64,000 bases of DNA. Source: UBA4951 sp963616935 (GTDB lineage: Bacteria > Bacillota_I > Bacilli_A > RFN20 > CAG-826). Every line of letters begins with the position of its first letter. The first letter of the stretch is position 1. Positions 35,896-45,161 of the stretch are shown here, piece after piece. Location of the stretch: contig CAVEMS010000004.1 in the NCBI GenBank assembly GCA_963616935.1, forward strand, positions 82,124 to 146,123. Reading direction: 5' to 3'. The notes beneath the pieces were generated by a model. The model ran no database searches. It had not been told where the DNA came from and saw only the letters and a program-made list of their open reading frames with translations. A program made the position numbers and the translations under genes.

Positions 35896-37866
35896 TTATA
35901 TGCCCCAACTCGAATAGACGGATTCGAGGTAATAATGCTCCATATGCTCGACCATACCGATGCTTTCGGCGTCTTTTTTGAAGCTCCGCCTCATCTCGAT
36001 AAGCTCATTCGGACTATAGCTATTGCCGTGCAGATTGCATAAAGCGAAGCGAGGGAACATGGTCTCGACGAGAATGTGCTTCTTAAGGGTTTTATAAAGA
36101 GAGGAATCGGAAGTCTGGTACTTCTCAATCGCCTTATAGGCCTCATCCATCTGCCCAAGCCAATTGACGAGCATCTGCTTCGGCCAATATTCGGCTTTGC
36201 TTCCTATTTCTTGGTAAACGCCTCCGCCCAAGCCATAGACCTCGGGTTTACTTTCGAGATAAGTCTCCCAAGAGATCATCTCCTCGTAATATTGTCTCAT
36301 GATCGAAGAAGCGTCCTTGAAGTAATTGGCGAAGAATTTGTCGACGCATTCGCTGTAATTCGCGTTCACGTCAAACTGGGCTTTGGAATCAAGGTATTCC
36401 TTGAGTTTGCCGAAGCAAGTGACGTTTTGATTGTATCTTTGTCCTTCGTTATAGACGATGGAGGCGCCATTAGCCTTGAGGAAGCGATAATTGACCATCA
36501 TCGTCGAATAGGTGTTATACGGATAAAGATAATGATGGTAGTCGGTCTCATAAACCCAGGCGGTGATGTGGCTTGCGTAATTTCCCCAAGCCTTGATGTT
36601 ATCTGCGTAGCTCGCGTTCTCTTCGTCATAGAAGGTCTTCGTGTAGTTCGCGTGGAGAGGGGCGATCAGAACATAGATGTCCTCATTGAGTTTGAGGCTT
36701 GGATCGTCCTCGACGGAAACGCTTGGGGGATTGATGGAAGAAAGATAGGCGAAGAAATTGAGATGAATCTCTCTTTTTTCCGTATGCTTTTCTTCCGCCT
36801 CTTCCTCCAAATAAGCCTGCATTTTGTCATCGAGCTTGTTCACGAAGCGGATGATGGAACCAGAGATTGAGCCATCCTTGGCGATCGCTTTTTGGCAAGA
36901 GGTGCAAGAACAGCAGCTTCCTACGTCGTTGTCGGTGAAATTGAGGATATCGTTGTCACCGCAATTCACGATGGAACGTTTCACGCTTTCGAAGGCGGTA
37001 TCGATCATTTCTTCGAGAGATTCATCATCCCCATGGGCGGTATAGCAAAGCTGCTCGCCGGACTCGGAGAACCATTCGGGATGGTACTCATCCATGTTTG
37101 TGGTATCCGTGTGGATAACGGGGCTAATGTAATTGAAGACGTTATGGAAAGAGGCGCCAGTATCCTTGGGGTTCTCGCAATTCGGGATGATGTAAGCGTA
37201 TGAGGTGGCGTAACCCATGCCGTATTTCGTAGTGGCGGTCAGGTTGTTAGTCGGATTCGCGCAGTCAAAATCAGGGCGTTCTACGATCTCCATATCGGGC
37301 ATGATTGAGCCATCCCTATCGTAAACCACCGTATCCTCGACGATCATGTCGTAACCGACGGTATGACGAAGGAAGGCAAGCGATCCCATCTGGTAGCCGG
37401 TGTAGCGCCTAGCCATGAGGAAAACGTTATTGCCGTAGCTTGAAATATAGTAGCCGGCCTTCCCTAGGACTTTGATGCTAGGGAGCTCCTTATTCGCATC
37501 CTCGAACAAATCGCTAGATCCGACGATGATGTATTTGTCGCTACGCGAGACGGAATCCTCGAAGTCGGCGATGTCGATGGATTCCATTAGTGCGCCGGTC
37601 GCGTTATAGACGTTAGAGATGATGAAGGAAGCGGCTTCGCTCGCCCCTTTGACGGAGCTATCGACGATGACTTTATATTCGGTCGTCTTGTCTTGATTCA
37701 CGAAAGCGCGGTTTCCGTATTTGACGCGCGTCTCATGCAGAGTTCCTTCATTTAGAAGAGGGTAGCCCGATTCGTCATAAGCTACGGTTTCCTCTTGGCT
37801 CGCGCTTCCACAGGAAAAAAGGAAGAGAAGAGAGAGGGCCAATGCGTTTTTGCAGATCTTGTTCAT
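35896..37866 (-). CDS. DUF4838 lipoprotein (GH67-like N-terminal region)
   Basis: 656 aa. Lipobox FSC at Cys19. The N-terminal about 170 residues look like the small domain that precedes alpha-glucuronidase-type barrels ('DKYIIVGSSDLF', 'GYYISSYGNNVFLMARRYTGYQMGSLAFLRHTVGYD'). The rest is a DUF4838 barrel, with 'FTDNDVGSCCSCTSCQKAIAKDGSISGSI' and 'HITAWVYETDYHHYLYPY'. DUF4838 proteins are found in glycan-degradation loci and are thought to be glycosidases, but no activity is established that I know of. Here it is extracellular and next to the transporter, which fits first-step trimming of a polysaccharide. Confidence 0.82.
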   Translation of the reverse strand: MNKICKNALALSLLFLFSCGSASQEETVAYDESGYPLLNEGTLHETRVKYGNRAFVNQDKTTEYKVIVDSSVKGASEAASFIISNVYNATGALMESIDIADFEDSVSRSDKYIIVGSSDLFEDANKELPSIKVLGKAGYYISSYGNNVFLMARRYTGYQMGSLAFLRHTVGYDMIVEDTVVYDRDGSIMPDMEIVERPDFDCANPTNNLTATTKYGMGYATSYAYIIPNCENPKDTGASFHNVFNYISPVIHTDTTNMDEYHPEWFSESGEQLCYTAHGDDESLEEMIDTAFESVKRSIVNCGDNDILNFTDNDVGSCCSCTSCQKAIAKDGSISGSIIRFVNKLDDKMQAYLEEEAEEKHTEKREIHLNFFAYLSSINPPSVSVEDDPSLKLNEDIYVLIAPLHANYTKTFYDEENASYADNIKAWGNYASHITAWVYETDYHHYLYPYNTYSTMMVNYRFLKANGASIVYNEGQRYNQNVTCFGKLKEYLDSKAQFDVNANYSECVDKFFANYFKDASSIMRQYYEEMISWETYLESKPEVYGLGGGVYQEIGSKAEYWPKQMLVNWLGQMDEAYKAIEKYQTSDSSLYKTLKKHILVETMFPRFALCNLHGNSYSPNELIEMRRSFKKDAESIGMVEHMEHYYLESVYSSWGI

Positions 37867-37878
37867 ATTCTAGCCTCC

Positions 37879-40800
37879 TTAAGCCTTGCTCACGTGGGTC
37901 AGGAACGTTTTGGTCGTGAAATTCCCTGTCTCATCGATGACGTGGATGGTGAAACGGTAATCGCCCTCCTCCTTGAACGTGTAGGCGTTATAGGAGGAAT
38001 CAAGATAATGATAGACGCCGCTTGGGGTGAGCATTGATCTTTGGATAATGAGCTTATCTTCGGAAGTTTCGTTGTCGCTCACCTCGAATTTTGGAAGATA
38101 GACCGTCTCCCCCACTTTGGCTTCGCTTACCATGCCTCTAGAGAAGCTAACGGTCGGGGCGATATCGTCATAGACGCGGATGTAATAACTGATTGCGAGT
38201 TCGGTGCCGTTAGAAAGGAAACGCGAATCCTCAATCGAGGTGATGGTGAAGTAATATTGCCCATATTCGCTTAAAGTGATGTCATAGGCTTTGCTAGGAT
38301 CGGCGTTTTGAAGGAGGGTCCCATCGCTCGCCTTCATATATTCCCCATTAGGAGAGGTGACGCTTAACGAGAAGGTCACATTCGGGGAGAGAACGTCGAA
38401 ACTATAGGCGGGATCGATATGGTAGACCGAGTTGATGCTCTTGGTTCCGCCGTAATTGCTGTCCATTTCGACGACCGGGGAGACGCGGTCTCTCGCGGTC
38501 TTCGAGGAGAAGCCAGACTGGCAATAGCTCGTAAGGTTTAACTTCGCTCCGACATCGCAGTTCTCGAATTCGAGGGTGAAGTAGGCTTTCTTAGAGGTGA
38601 AGCCGGTGAAGGGACTACCATCAGAGAAGGCAGTCACTGGAAGAGAAGAACCTCCGCAGGTGAAAGAGCCGTCTTCATAGGCGATGCTATAAGAGTTGCC
38701 GCCTTCGTTGATGGAATTGTTAATGCAGGCGTTACGCGAACCATTCACCACGAAATAGGTGTTATCCTCATTAAGGGCGACTCTCATCTCAATCGCCTTC
38801 GAGAAATCTTCGGAATCGCTTAAGCGGATAACGACTCCCCCATTCTTGGAGAAACCCTCCAAAGACTTGAGATCGAGGGTGAAACTATTAAGCAAACATG
38901 GCGTGGCGAAAGTGAAACCCGCATAACTAGAGGAAGTCGAGGTAAGGACAATGCCATCGTCCGCGGTGAGTTCCTTGTTAAGGCCCTCGCTCACAAAGTA
39001 GTTCGGAAGGTTAATAGAACGCGCGCTTTCCGCCGTTCCGATGTTCTTAATGGCCGTAATCTCGTCACTTTGAAGCACGATGTCACCATATTTGGCCGTG
39101 ACGGTCACTTTGTCTAGATTGTTCGCGACGCTTGGGCAATATTGCTCGTTGGAGTAATTCTTGGTCCCGTTCGCGTCTTTGACTTCCAAGGTCAATTGTT
39201 TCTCTTCGAGTTTATCGTTCTCGTAGAAATAAACTTTCTCTTCTGGGAAATCGTAATATCCTCCAGAGACGAAGTAACGCGGATAGACGATCGTTTTCTC
39301 GAGGATCGGCTCACCGCCATCGCTCACCGAGATCGTGTATTCCTTGCTGACGCTTTGCCCGATGAGGTCACTCACCTCATAAATGACTTTGTAGTCCTTA
39401 AGCTCAGCAATGCGGAAGCCATCCCCTTCGATAAGGGTCTTCTTCCCATCCACTTCATAATAGGCTTTGACGCTTTTCTTCCCCACTCCGCCTTTCGCAT
39501 TCACTTCGCTAGTAGCAAAGACGTATTCGCCGACATGCATCGAAGTCGAGTGATCTGGCAATTCGAATTCGATCTCATCCAAAGAATCGAGAACGCTCAC
39601 GGTGTGAAGCTTCTCGGCTTTGTTGCCGGCTTTGTCATAGGCGGTATAACGGATAGTGTAAGTACCTTGCTTATCCATGAAGAACTTGCCGTCTTTGATT
39701 TTGACGTTCGTCCTGTCGTTAGAGAAATAGTTGTAGAAGACTTCGGTTTTGACATCGCAAGAAAGCGAGACCTGATCATAGGCGCTCGCGCTTGGGATGG
39801 GATAGGAATACCCCATGACCGCAATCGTCGGAGAAGAATTCTCTTCCACGGTGATTTCAGGGGCCTCGCCATCAACGAAGGAATTGTCCTTGAGCTCACT
39901 CGCGCTGACTCCACCAATGTCGGTGATCACGAAGTTCGCCGTAGTCGAGGCGTAGCTCTCCGCGTAGACGGAAAGGAAGGCCCGGTTGCTAGTGAACCCG
40001 TTCCAAAGCGAGGAGACTTGGTTGGCATCGTCTAGATCAAGAACCGTATCAAGGGTCGCTCCCTTGCCGAATCCCGCTCCATAGACCGTCTTCGTGGCAT
40101 AATCGAGTCCGAAGCAGAAAAGAGCCTCATCGATATAATCCTTATAGCTACTCTTATCGAGCATATAACCATCGAAAGAGACGCCTGACCATAGGCCCCA
40201 GGTGTCGTTGGTGTGCAAGCCCTGACTTTGGTGAAGGCCCGCGAAATAAGGCTGGGCGTCGCTACGAGCGATGCCGCTAGAGGAATGGGATGTCGTCCCG
40301 TTGGAATTGGTCTCGATATGCGAATAATAGCAAAGGATAACGAACTTGCTCGAATCATCCGCGTCAGTCAATTTGATGTAAAGCTGACTGAAATCCGCAC
40401 TGCCTTTGCTAAAAGGGGCGATATAACCTCTAAGTAAAGCGTTCGTGTCGTTCATTTCATCGAGGTAAATGGGCTTAGTGAAATTAAGCGTGTCACCAAG
40501 ACCGAGTTTCACATAAAGCCCGCTCGTCCCTTTGCCTCCCATCGCCTTAGATTCTTTCTCGTCGATGTATCGGATGGAGGATTTCTCAGTGTTCCCCACA
40601 TAAGCCTGAGGAAAGCCGACGTTGATCTTCTCGGTGACGTTATGGATCTCCCCATTCACGTTCACGGAGTACTCGAAGGTGTAGACGCCCGCTTGAGTAA
40701 GGACGATATCCGTTTCGGCACTTTGGGTTTGATCAGGATAAGTCACGACGACGGTAGCCTTATACGATGTCCCATCAAGCGTATAGCTCATGCTCGGGAC

Positions 40801-40965
40801 TTGATAGGAAGAGCCGTAAACGTGGCTGCCTTCCTCGAAATCCGACCAGTTCGTCGCCCTCATGACATATGGGGTTGCGGCGCCCAAGGAGGCTTTCTGG
40901 GTGGAGCAAGCGCCTAGCATCGTCAGAAGCAGCGCGCTGGAGAGAAAGAGATTCTTGGCGTTCAT
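37879..40965 (-). CDS. Large exported lipoprotein with repeated Ig-like domains
   Basis: 1028 aa from the ATG at 40965. That start has AAAGGAAA just upstream and places the signal peptide at the N-terminus (lipobox GAC, Cys20); the longer frame from 41043 starts inside the permease gene. Several HYR/Ig-like repeats end in 'YTIRYTAYDKAGNKAE', 'YKVIYEVSDLIGQSVSK' or 'YRFTIHVIDETGNFTTK'. Jelly-roll-like segments between them may bind glycans. It follows the second permease gene by 19 bases in the sugar operon. Probably a cell-surface binding protein that feeds the transporter. Confidence 0.78.
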   Translation of the reverse strand: MNAKNLFLSSALLLTMLGACSTQKASLGAATPYVMRATNWSDFEEGSHVYGSSYQVPSMSYTLDGTSYKATVVVTYPDQTQSAETDIVLTQAGVYTFEYSVNVNGEIHNVTEKINVGFPQAYVGNTEKSSIRYIDEKESKAMGGKGTSGLYVKLGLGDTLNFTKPIYLDEMNDTNALLRGYIAPFSKGSADFSQLYIKLTDADDSSKFVILCYYSHIETNSNGTTSHSSSGIARSDAQPYFAGLHQSQGLHTNDTWGLWSGVSFDGYMLDKSSYKDYIDEALFCFGLDYATKTVYGAGFGKGATLDTVLDLDDANQVSSLWNGFTSNRAFLSVYAESYASTTANFVITDIGGVSASELKDNSFVDGEAPEITVEENSSPTIAVMGYSYPIPSASAYDQVSLSCDVKTEVFYNYFSNDRTNVKIKDGKFFMDKQGTYTIRYTAYDKAGNKAEKLHTVSVLDSLDEIEFELPDHSTSMHVGEYVFATSEVNAKGGVGKKSVKAYYEVDGKKTLIEGDGFRIAELKDYKVIYEVSDLIGQSVSKEYTISVSDGGEPILEKTIVYPRYFVSGGYYDFPEEKVYFYENDKLEEKQLTLEVKDANGTKNYSNEQYCPSVANNLDKVTVTAKYGDIVLQSDEITAIKNIGTAESARSINLPNYFVSEGLNKELTADDGIVLTSTSSSYAGFTFATPCLLNSFTLDLKSLEGFSKNGGVVIRLSDSEDFSKAIEMRVALNEDNTYFVVNGSRNACINNSINEGGNSYSIAYEDGSFTCGGSSLPVTAFSDGSPFTGFTSKKAYFTLEFENCDVGAKLNLTSYCQSGFSSKTARDRVSPVVEMDSNYGGTKSINSVYHIDPAYSFDVLSPNVTFSLSVTSPNGEYMKASDGTLLQNADPSKAYDITLSEYGQYYFTITSIEDSRFLSNGTELAISYYIRVYDDIAPTVSFSRGMVSEAKVGETVYLPKFEVSDNETSEDKLIIQRSMLTPSGVYHYLDSSYNAYTFKEEGDYRFTIHVIDETGNFTTKTFLTHVSKA

Positions 40966-40970
40966 AAGGT

Positions 40971-40978
40971 TTTCCTTT
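40971..40978 (-). promoter_or_regulatory. RBS that sets the 1028-aa lipoprotein start
   Basis: AAAGGAAA on the minus strand, 5 bases before the ATG at 40965. Confidence 0.6.
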
Positions 40979-40984
40979 CTTTTG

Positions 40985-41893
40985 TTAGCCTTTGATGCCG
41001 CCCATCGTGAGATTGCCCATGAATTTGTCTTTGAAAATCGCAAACAAGAGCACCACGGGAGCGGAACTCAATATAACCATGTTGAAGGCGTAGACGCCGG
41101 TCTTTAATTTCGTATCGCCTGGCACACCGGCGCCGGCGATAAGCTGCCAGAGGACATAGCCAAGCGTCGGCTTGTCGAGGAGATAGACCATTGGGGTCTG
41201 ATAATCGTTCCAAAAGGCGACGAAGTTGATGAGGAGGATGGTGAGGAAGACGTTTTTGACCAAAGGGAAGCCGATACGGAAAAGGATCTGCCAATTGTTG
41301 GCCCCGTCGATCTTTGCGGCCTCGAAATAAGCGGAAGGCACGCTTTTGAAGGAAGTGTACATGACGAAGAAATAAAGCCCAAGCATATTGGCTTTGAGGA
41401 GGATGACCCCCCAAAGGCTATTGACTAACCCAAAGGCATAGGCAACCTTAAGCTCGGAAGGCAAAGCGCCGACGACCGGGATCATCATGGCGAGGAGCAC
41501 GGCGGTATAGACGACTTTGCTCGTCTTGAATTCGAAGCGGGCGCAGGCATAGGCCGCAAGGCAAGGCACCAAGGTCTTCACGAAGGCGCTGCCGATCGAG
41601 TAGATGAGGGAGTTCCCGAGGACGTCGAGCAAAGAACTTTCTTGCCCCGAGCTTTGCGAAATATGAACGAGGGAGAAGATATCGAACAGGTTGAAGTAGA
41701 AATTCTTGTTCGTCATCATGAGGTAAGTGCCGCTAAAATCGGTGGTCTTCGGGCTTCTCGTGGAGACGAATAAGCCATAGCCGAGCAAGACGAAAAGAGC
41801 AATTGCGTAAATGATGAGGATCGCAAGGATGATGATTGGGAAAACGGTCAAACGGTTGTCCCTAAGCTTGTCTTTCTTTAGTTTCAGTTTCAT
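40985..41893 (-). CDS. CUT1 sugar ABC transporter permease (MalG/UgpE type)
   Basis: 302 aa with six membrane spans. The cytoplasmic EAA loop reads 'EAAKIDGANNWQILFRIGFPLVK', which contacts the ATPase. It ends in 'NLTMGGIKG', typical of this subunit. It starts one base after the stop of the partner permease gene. It imports oligosaccharides with the other permease and the binding protein. Confidence 0.93.
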   Translation of the reverse strand: MKLKLKKDKLRDNRLTVFPIIILAILIIYAIALFVLLGYGLFVSTRSPKTTDFSGTYLMMTNKNFYFNLFDIFSLVHISQSSGQESSLLDVLGNSLIYSIGSAFVKTLVPCLAAYACARFEFKTSKVVYTAVLLAMMIPVVGALPSELKVAYAFGLVNSLWGVILLKANMLGLYFFVMYTSFKSVPSAYFEAAKIDGANNWQILFRIGFPLVKNVFLTILLINFVAFWNDYQTPMVYLLDKPTLGYVLWQLIAGAGVPGDTKLKTGVYAFNMVILSSAPVVLLFAIFKDKFMGNLTMGGIKG

Positions 41894-41894
41894 A

Positions 41895-42830
41895 TCAGCT
41901 CTCCTTGGGACCTAATTTCTCCAACAAATACTTAACCCCGAATACCAAGGGGATCGTAACGAAGGTGCAAATGATGCCAAAAGCCGCCATTTGATGGAAA
42001 GCCGGGGCGTCGTAATTCCCCTGCACCGCATATTGCTGGACATTGTTATAGATGACATAGCCCGCCGGGCCAGGAGACAAATTATTGAGGTTCGAGCCAT
42101 AGAAAGTGAAGAGAGAGTATTGGTTCACGAAGATCGAAGCGAGGCCCGTGACGATGAAAGTCGAAAGGGTCGGGAATGCAAGCGGAAGGGAGATGCTGAA
42201 GAATTCCCTTGCATGGGTCACCCCATCGAGCTTGGCGGCCTCGAAGATTTCGTTTGGGATCTCACTCATCTTATTGGAATAGATAAGCGTGGTCGTTCCG
42301 AAGTTGATAAAGGCGTCAAAAAGGATGATCGTGATGTAGGTCTTCACTTCGCTTGCCGAGAGGATATTCACCACTTGGTCGCTTGGAAGGTGTTCCTGGG
42401 CGAAATAGAGGATTTCCAAGTTGTTGAAATACTTAAAGAGGATGATCATGACCGTCGCGGAAAGAATCGAAGGCAAGAACAATATGAAACGGAAAAATTT
42501 ACTGCCGACGAAGCGACGGGAGATGTAAAAAGCGAAAAGCAATGCCAACGGGATAGAAATCGCCGAGGAGCAAAGATAGAGGATCAAGGAAATCAACATC
42601 GACTGAAGATAGATATTGGTTCCGCCACTAAAAGAGAATACCTGCTGAAAGTAATAGAAGAAACCGCCATTCGGATTGGCGTTCGGACCATAGTTGAACG
42701 CCAGGAGGAACGAGTTCAGGTTCACATAGATGTAGAAGATTAGAAATTGGAGCACCGGCCAGGCGAGGAGGATCAATTGGAAACCCAGATCCTTCCTACG
42801 CTCGGCTGAGCGATTATGCTTTCTACGCAT
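41895..42830 (-). CDS. CUT1 sugar ABC transporter permease (MalF/UgpA type)
   Basis: 311 aa with six membrane spans after a basic N-terminus. EAA loop 'EAAKLDGVTHAREFFSISLPLAFP'. Its ATG overlaps the stop of the binding-protein gene by one base (TAATG), so translation is coupled. Forms the heteromeric channel with the following permease. Confidence 0.93.
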   Translation of the reverse strand: MRRKHNRSAERRKDLGFQLILLAWPVLQFLIFYIYVNLNSFLLAFNYGPNANPNGGFFYYFQQVFSFSGGTNIYLQSMLISLILYLCSSAISIPLALLFAFYISRRFVGSKFFRFILFLPSILSATVMIILFKYFNNLEILYFAQEHLPSDQVVNILSASEVKTYITIILFDAFINFGTTTLIYSNKMSEIPNEIFEAAKLDGVTHAREFFSISLPLAFPTLSTFIVTGLASIFVNQYSLFTFYGSNLNNLSPGPAGYVIYNNVQQYAVQGNYDAPAFHQMAAFGIICTFVTIPLVFGVKYLLEKLGPKES

Positions 42831-44554
42831 TATTTGAGCCCGGTCCAGATGGAATTCTTGTAGTAGTTATAGACCTGCGCGAGGTATTGGCCAGCGGTAA
42901 GGCCGGAATTGTTGATGAAGTCATTCTGCGGGTAATAAGAGGCGGCCGAGATGGCGTATCTTCTTGTCCTGAGTTGCTGTCCGAGGCCGTTGGTGTACTG
43001 TGCCACTTTGGACTGAGGGAGGACAACTTCGGCATTATGGTAGAATTCCCAGTAATCCTTACCGAAGTTGCTCATTTTGGACTTATCTTCGTCGGTGAGG
43101 TCATAATTGAAGTATTTGACCGCATTGGTGATAGTCGTGAATTCGCGATAAGCCTCATCGGTGTTCATGTATTGCATGAAGTCGCCGGCAAGTTTCTTTT
43201 TCGAATCGCTTAAACCCTTCTTCATGAAAACTAGGGAAGTGAGGTCGCTCACGACGGTCTGTTTGGTGTTGGAGCCGTTATCCGCCTGCGGAAGAGGCAT
43301 CCAGCCAAAGTCGAGTTCGCTCTTTTCGTTATCAGCCAAGGAAGTGATGGTTTCGCTCGTTTCGCTCTCCCACCAATCGCCGTCAAAAAGCATGGCGATG
43401 GACTTATTCTTCTGCTCCTGGTGAGCCGCAAGGCGGCCAAACTGAGAGTTTACGAAGAAGGTCTGCGCATCAAGATGCGTGGTGCTGTCGGTGACGAGGT
43501 TACAAAGCCACTTGTCTTTGTTGGTGACGACGGTGCGAACGAAATCGAGGGCGTGGTATTTGCCGGCGGTGCGCTGGACGTTATAGCCATCGTATGCGCC
43601 ATCGACTTTTTCAGGGTGGATAGTCACTTTCTCGGTGACGGGGCTACCGTCTTCGTTATAAACGGCGTCATCTCCTTTATCGTTCATCTTGACGACGGTG
43701 ATCTCGCCATTCATCGTGAAGCTGTTCTTCGTCTGAGTAGGTCCATCATAGAATCCGGCGAGAGCATCGAGGAGATAGCCGAAATAGTCTTTGCCATTCC
43801 CCTCACCTCTCCAAACAAAGGGGATCTGCTTTCCTTCATAAATGTAATTGACGAGCTCGAAGAATTCGTCATAGGTGGTCGGGAGGCCATCGTCGTTGGT
43901 TCCATAGACTCCGTCTGGGCCCTTGCTCTTCTTATCGCTTGCGCTCATGACGAAACGGAGCTCGCTCCCTGGCGTCTCGTTCTCATACCCATCTGCGAAA
44001 TAGAAATGGTATTTCCTAAACACGGTCTTGTTATAGACGATTCCAAAATTCACAGAGTAGTTCGGAATCGCGTAATAATGCTTGGCGCCGGCGTCGTCGG
44101 CGAGGTTTAGATAATCCTTGCAGTCCACGGTCATCTTGCTCTCGATGGTCTTGCCAGTCTCATAGGGGTTCGTCCCGGTGACATAGTCGGTAATCTCCTC
44201 GAAAGCGTCGTCCTTGATCATATTGAGGTAGTTGAGGCCTTCGAAGAAATAGAGTTCGTTGATGTTGTTTTTGATTTCAGAGGAGGAAGGAGTCGTCTTC
44301 TGATCGGCGATGATGATCTGAACGCCCTTCTTTCCATCTTCGAAGCTATCTTCGGCGTGCAACGCTTCGTATCTTTCTTTGGCGCTATAGAGCCATTTGT
44401 TGCCATAGCCGCCTTGGTAGCACTTCACGTAGAGCTGGCTCTTGGAACTATCGACGTTGTTTCCGCCGACAGAGCAGCCGGCCAAAGCCGCCGTAAGGCA
44501 ACTTGCCGCGCAAAGGGCGAACATTGCAGTCTTTTGATTCGTTTTGCTTTTCAT
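42830..44554 (-). CDS. CUT1 ABC transporter solute-binding lipoprotein
   Basis: 574 aa, long for family-1 sugar-binding proteins (usually 420-550). Lipobox AGC at Cys27. Features of extracellular solute-binding family 1 include 'YAIPNYSVNFGIVYNKTVFRK', 'LPTTYDEFFELVNYI', 'IAMLFDGDWWESE' and 'FGWMPLPQADNGSNTKQ'. It should capture an oligosaccharide outside the cell. First gene of the 28675-44554 operon, preceded by AGGAGG, a good promoter and a cre-like palindrome. Confidence 0.93.
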   Translation of the reverse strand: MKSKTNQKTAMFALCAASCLTAALAGCSVGGNNVDSSKSQLYVKCYQGGYGNKWLYSAKERYEALHAEDSFEDGKKGVQIIIADQKTTPSSSEIKNNINELYFFEGLNYLNMIKDDAFEEITDYVTGTNPYETGKTIESKMTVDCKDYLNLADDAGAKHYYAIPNYSVNFGIVYNKTVFRKYHFYFADGYENETPGSELRFVMSASDKKSKGPDGVYGTNDDGLPTTYDEFFELVNYIYEGKQIPFVWRGEGNGKDYFGYLLDALAGFYDGPTQTKNSFTMNGEITVVKMNDKGDDAVYNEDGSPVTEKVTIHPEKVDGAYDGYNVQRTAGKYHALDFVRTVVTNKDKWLCNLVTDSTTHLDAQTFFVNSQFGRLAAHQEQKNKSIAMLFDGDWWESETSETITSLADNEKSELDFGWMPLPQADNGSNTKQTVVSDLTSLVFMKKGLSDSKKKLAGDFMQYMNTDEAYREFTTITNAVKYFNYDLTDEDKSKMSNFGKDYWEFYHNAEVVLPQSKVAQYTNGLGQQLRTRRYAISAASYYPQNDFINNSGLTAGQYLAQVYNYYKNSIWTGLK

Positions 44555-44599
44555 ATAGCCTCCTTTGCCTCATAAGAGACAATGTAATTCATTCCATAT

Positions 44600-44630
44600 T
44601 TTATAGCCTAGTTTGGAAGCGTTTTCAAAC
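44600..44630 (-). promoter_or_regulatory. Promoter and cre-like operator of the sugar-uptake operon
   Basis: Minus strand: -35 TTGAAA (44623-44628), 17-base spacer, -10 TATAAA (44600-44605). The palindrome GTTTGGAAGC/GTTTTCAAAC (44611-44630) covers the -35 and fits the CcpA/LacI consensus at 13 of 14 positions in its core (44614-44627). Confidence 0.65.
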
Positions 44631-45161
44631 AAGGCGGCACCCTAAATAATAGAATTGATAAGTTACGGGCAAATTTTGATAGGTTTAATCCTTTCCGAAA
44701 AGCGCGGAAGACAGACTGATTTCCTAAGTCTTATCGCCGATGTTTTCTAATTTTTTGTTGGTCATTTAAGTCAAACGATCCAAACGTTTTTTCAAATTCC
44801 TCTCACCTTAAAAACTCTTATTTTTCACCATTTTAATTACAAAATTCATTTTCATGATAGCCCTTACATTTTGTGTATATCTTAATTTTTTATGCCCATA
44901 AGGACATCCGCAAAATCCCAAACGTCCATGAAAATAAATTTAAGTTTTCCTTCGCTCGTATCGAACGAAAAACGAAAAAACTCATTGAATCATCCCTCAA
45001 AGCGTCTTTTTCGCCAAGGCATGAAAAAACCATGAAAGTAACGGTAACAACGTTAAAAAAATAGCCCAGGGCGGTTGGCCAGCGCCATTCAATCTCATTA
45101 AAATAAAGAAAACTAAGACCGGGCTCGCTTTGCCTGGCCAAAAAAGAAAGGAATTTGTTCC
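44631..45161. other. AT-rich divergent intergenic region
   Basis: No gene supported. It separates the minus-strand sugar operon from the + gene at 45162. It contains 'CAAACGTTTTTTCAAA' near 44780, a weaker cre-like sequence, and a TTGGTCATTT near 44758 like the repeat at 25636. A 63-codon + frame (44873-45064) has no ribosome site. Confidence 0.5.

Noticed and set aside
39142..40035. 297-codon + frame opposite the 1028-aa lipoprotein gene
   Set aside because: Antisense shadow. The sense strand has a signal peptide and Ig-like repeats; the shadow has neither RBS nor motif.
41991..42743. 250-codon + frame inside the permease gene
   Set aside because: Highly charged shadow of a membrane protein; the sense frame has the EAA loop.
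44873..45064. 63-codon + frame in the divergent intergenic region
   Set aside because: No RBS, Lys/Ser-rich AT-type composition, no motif.
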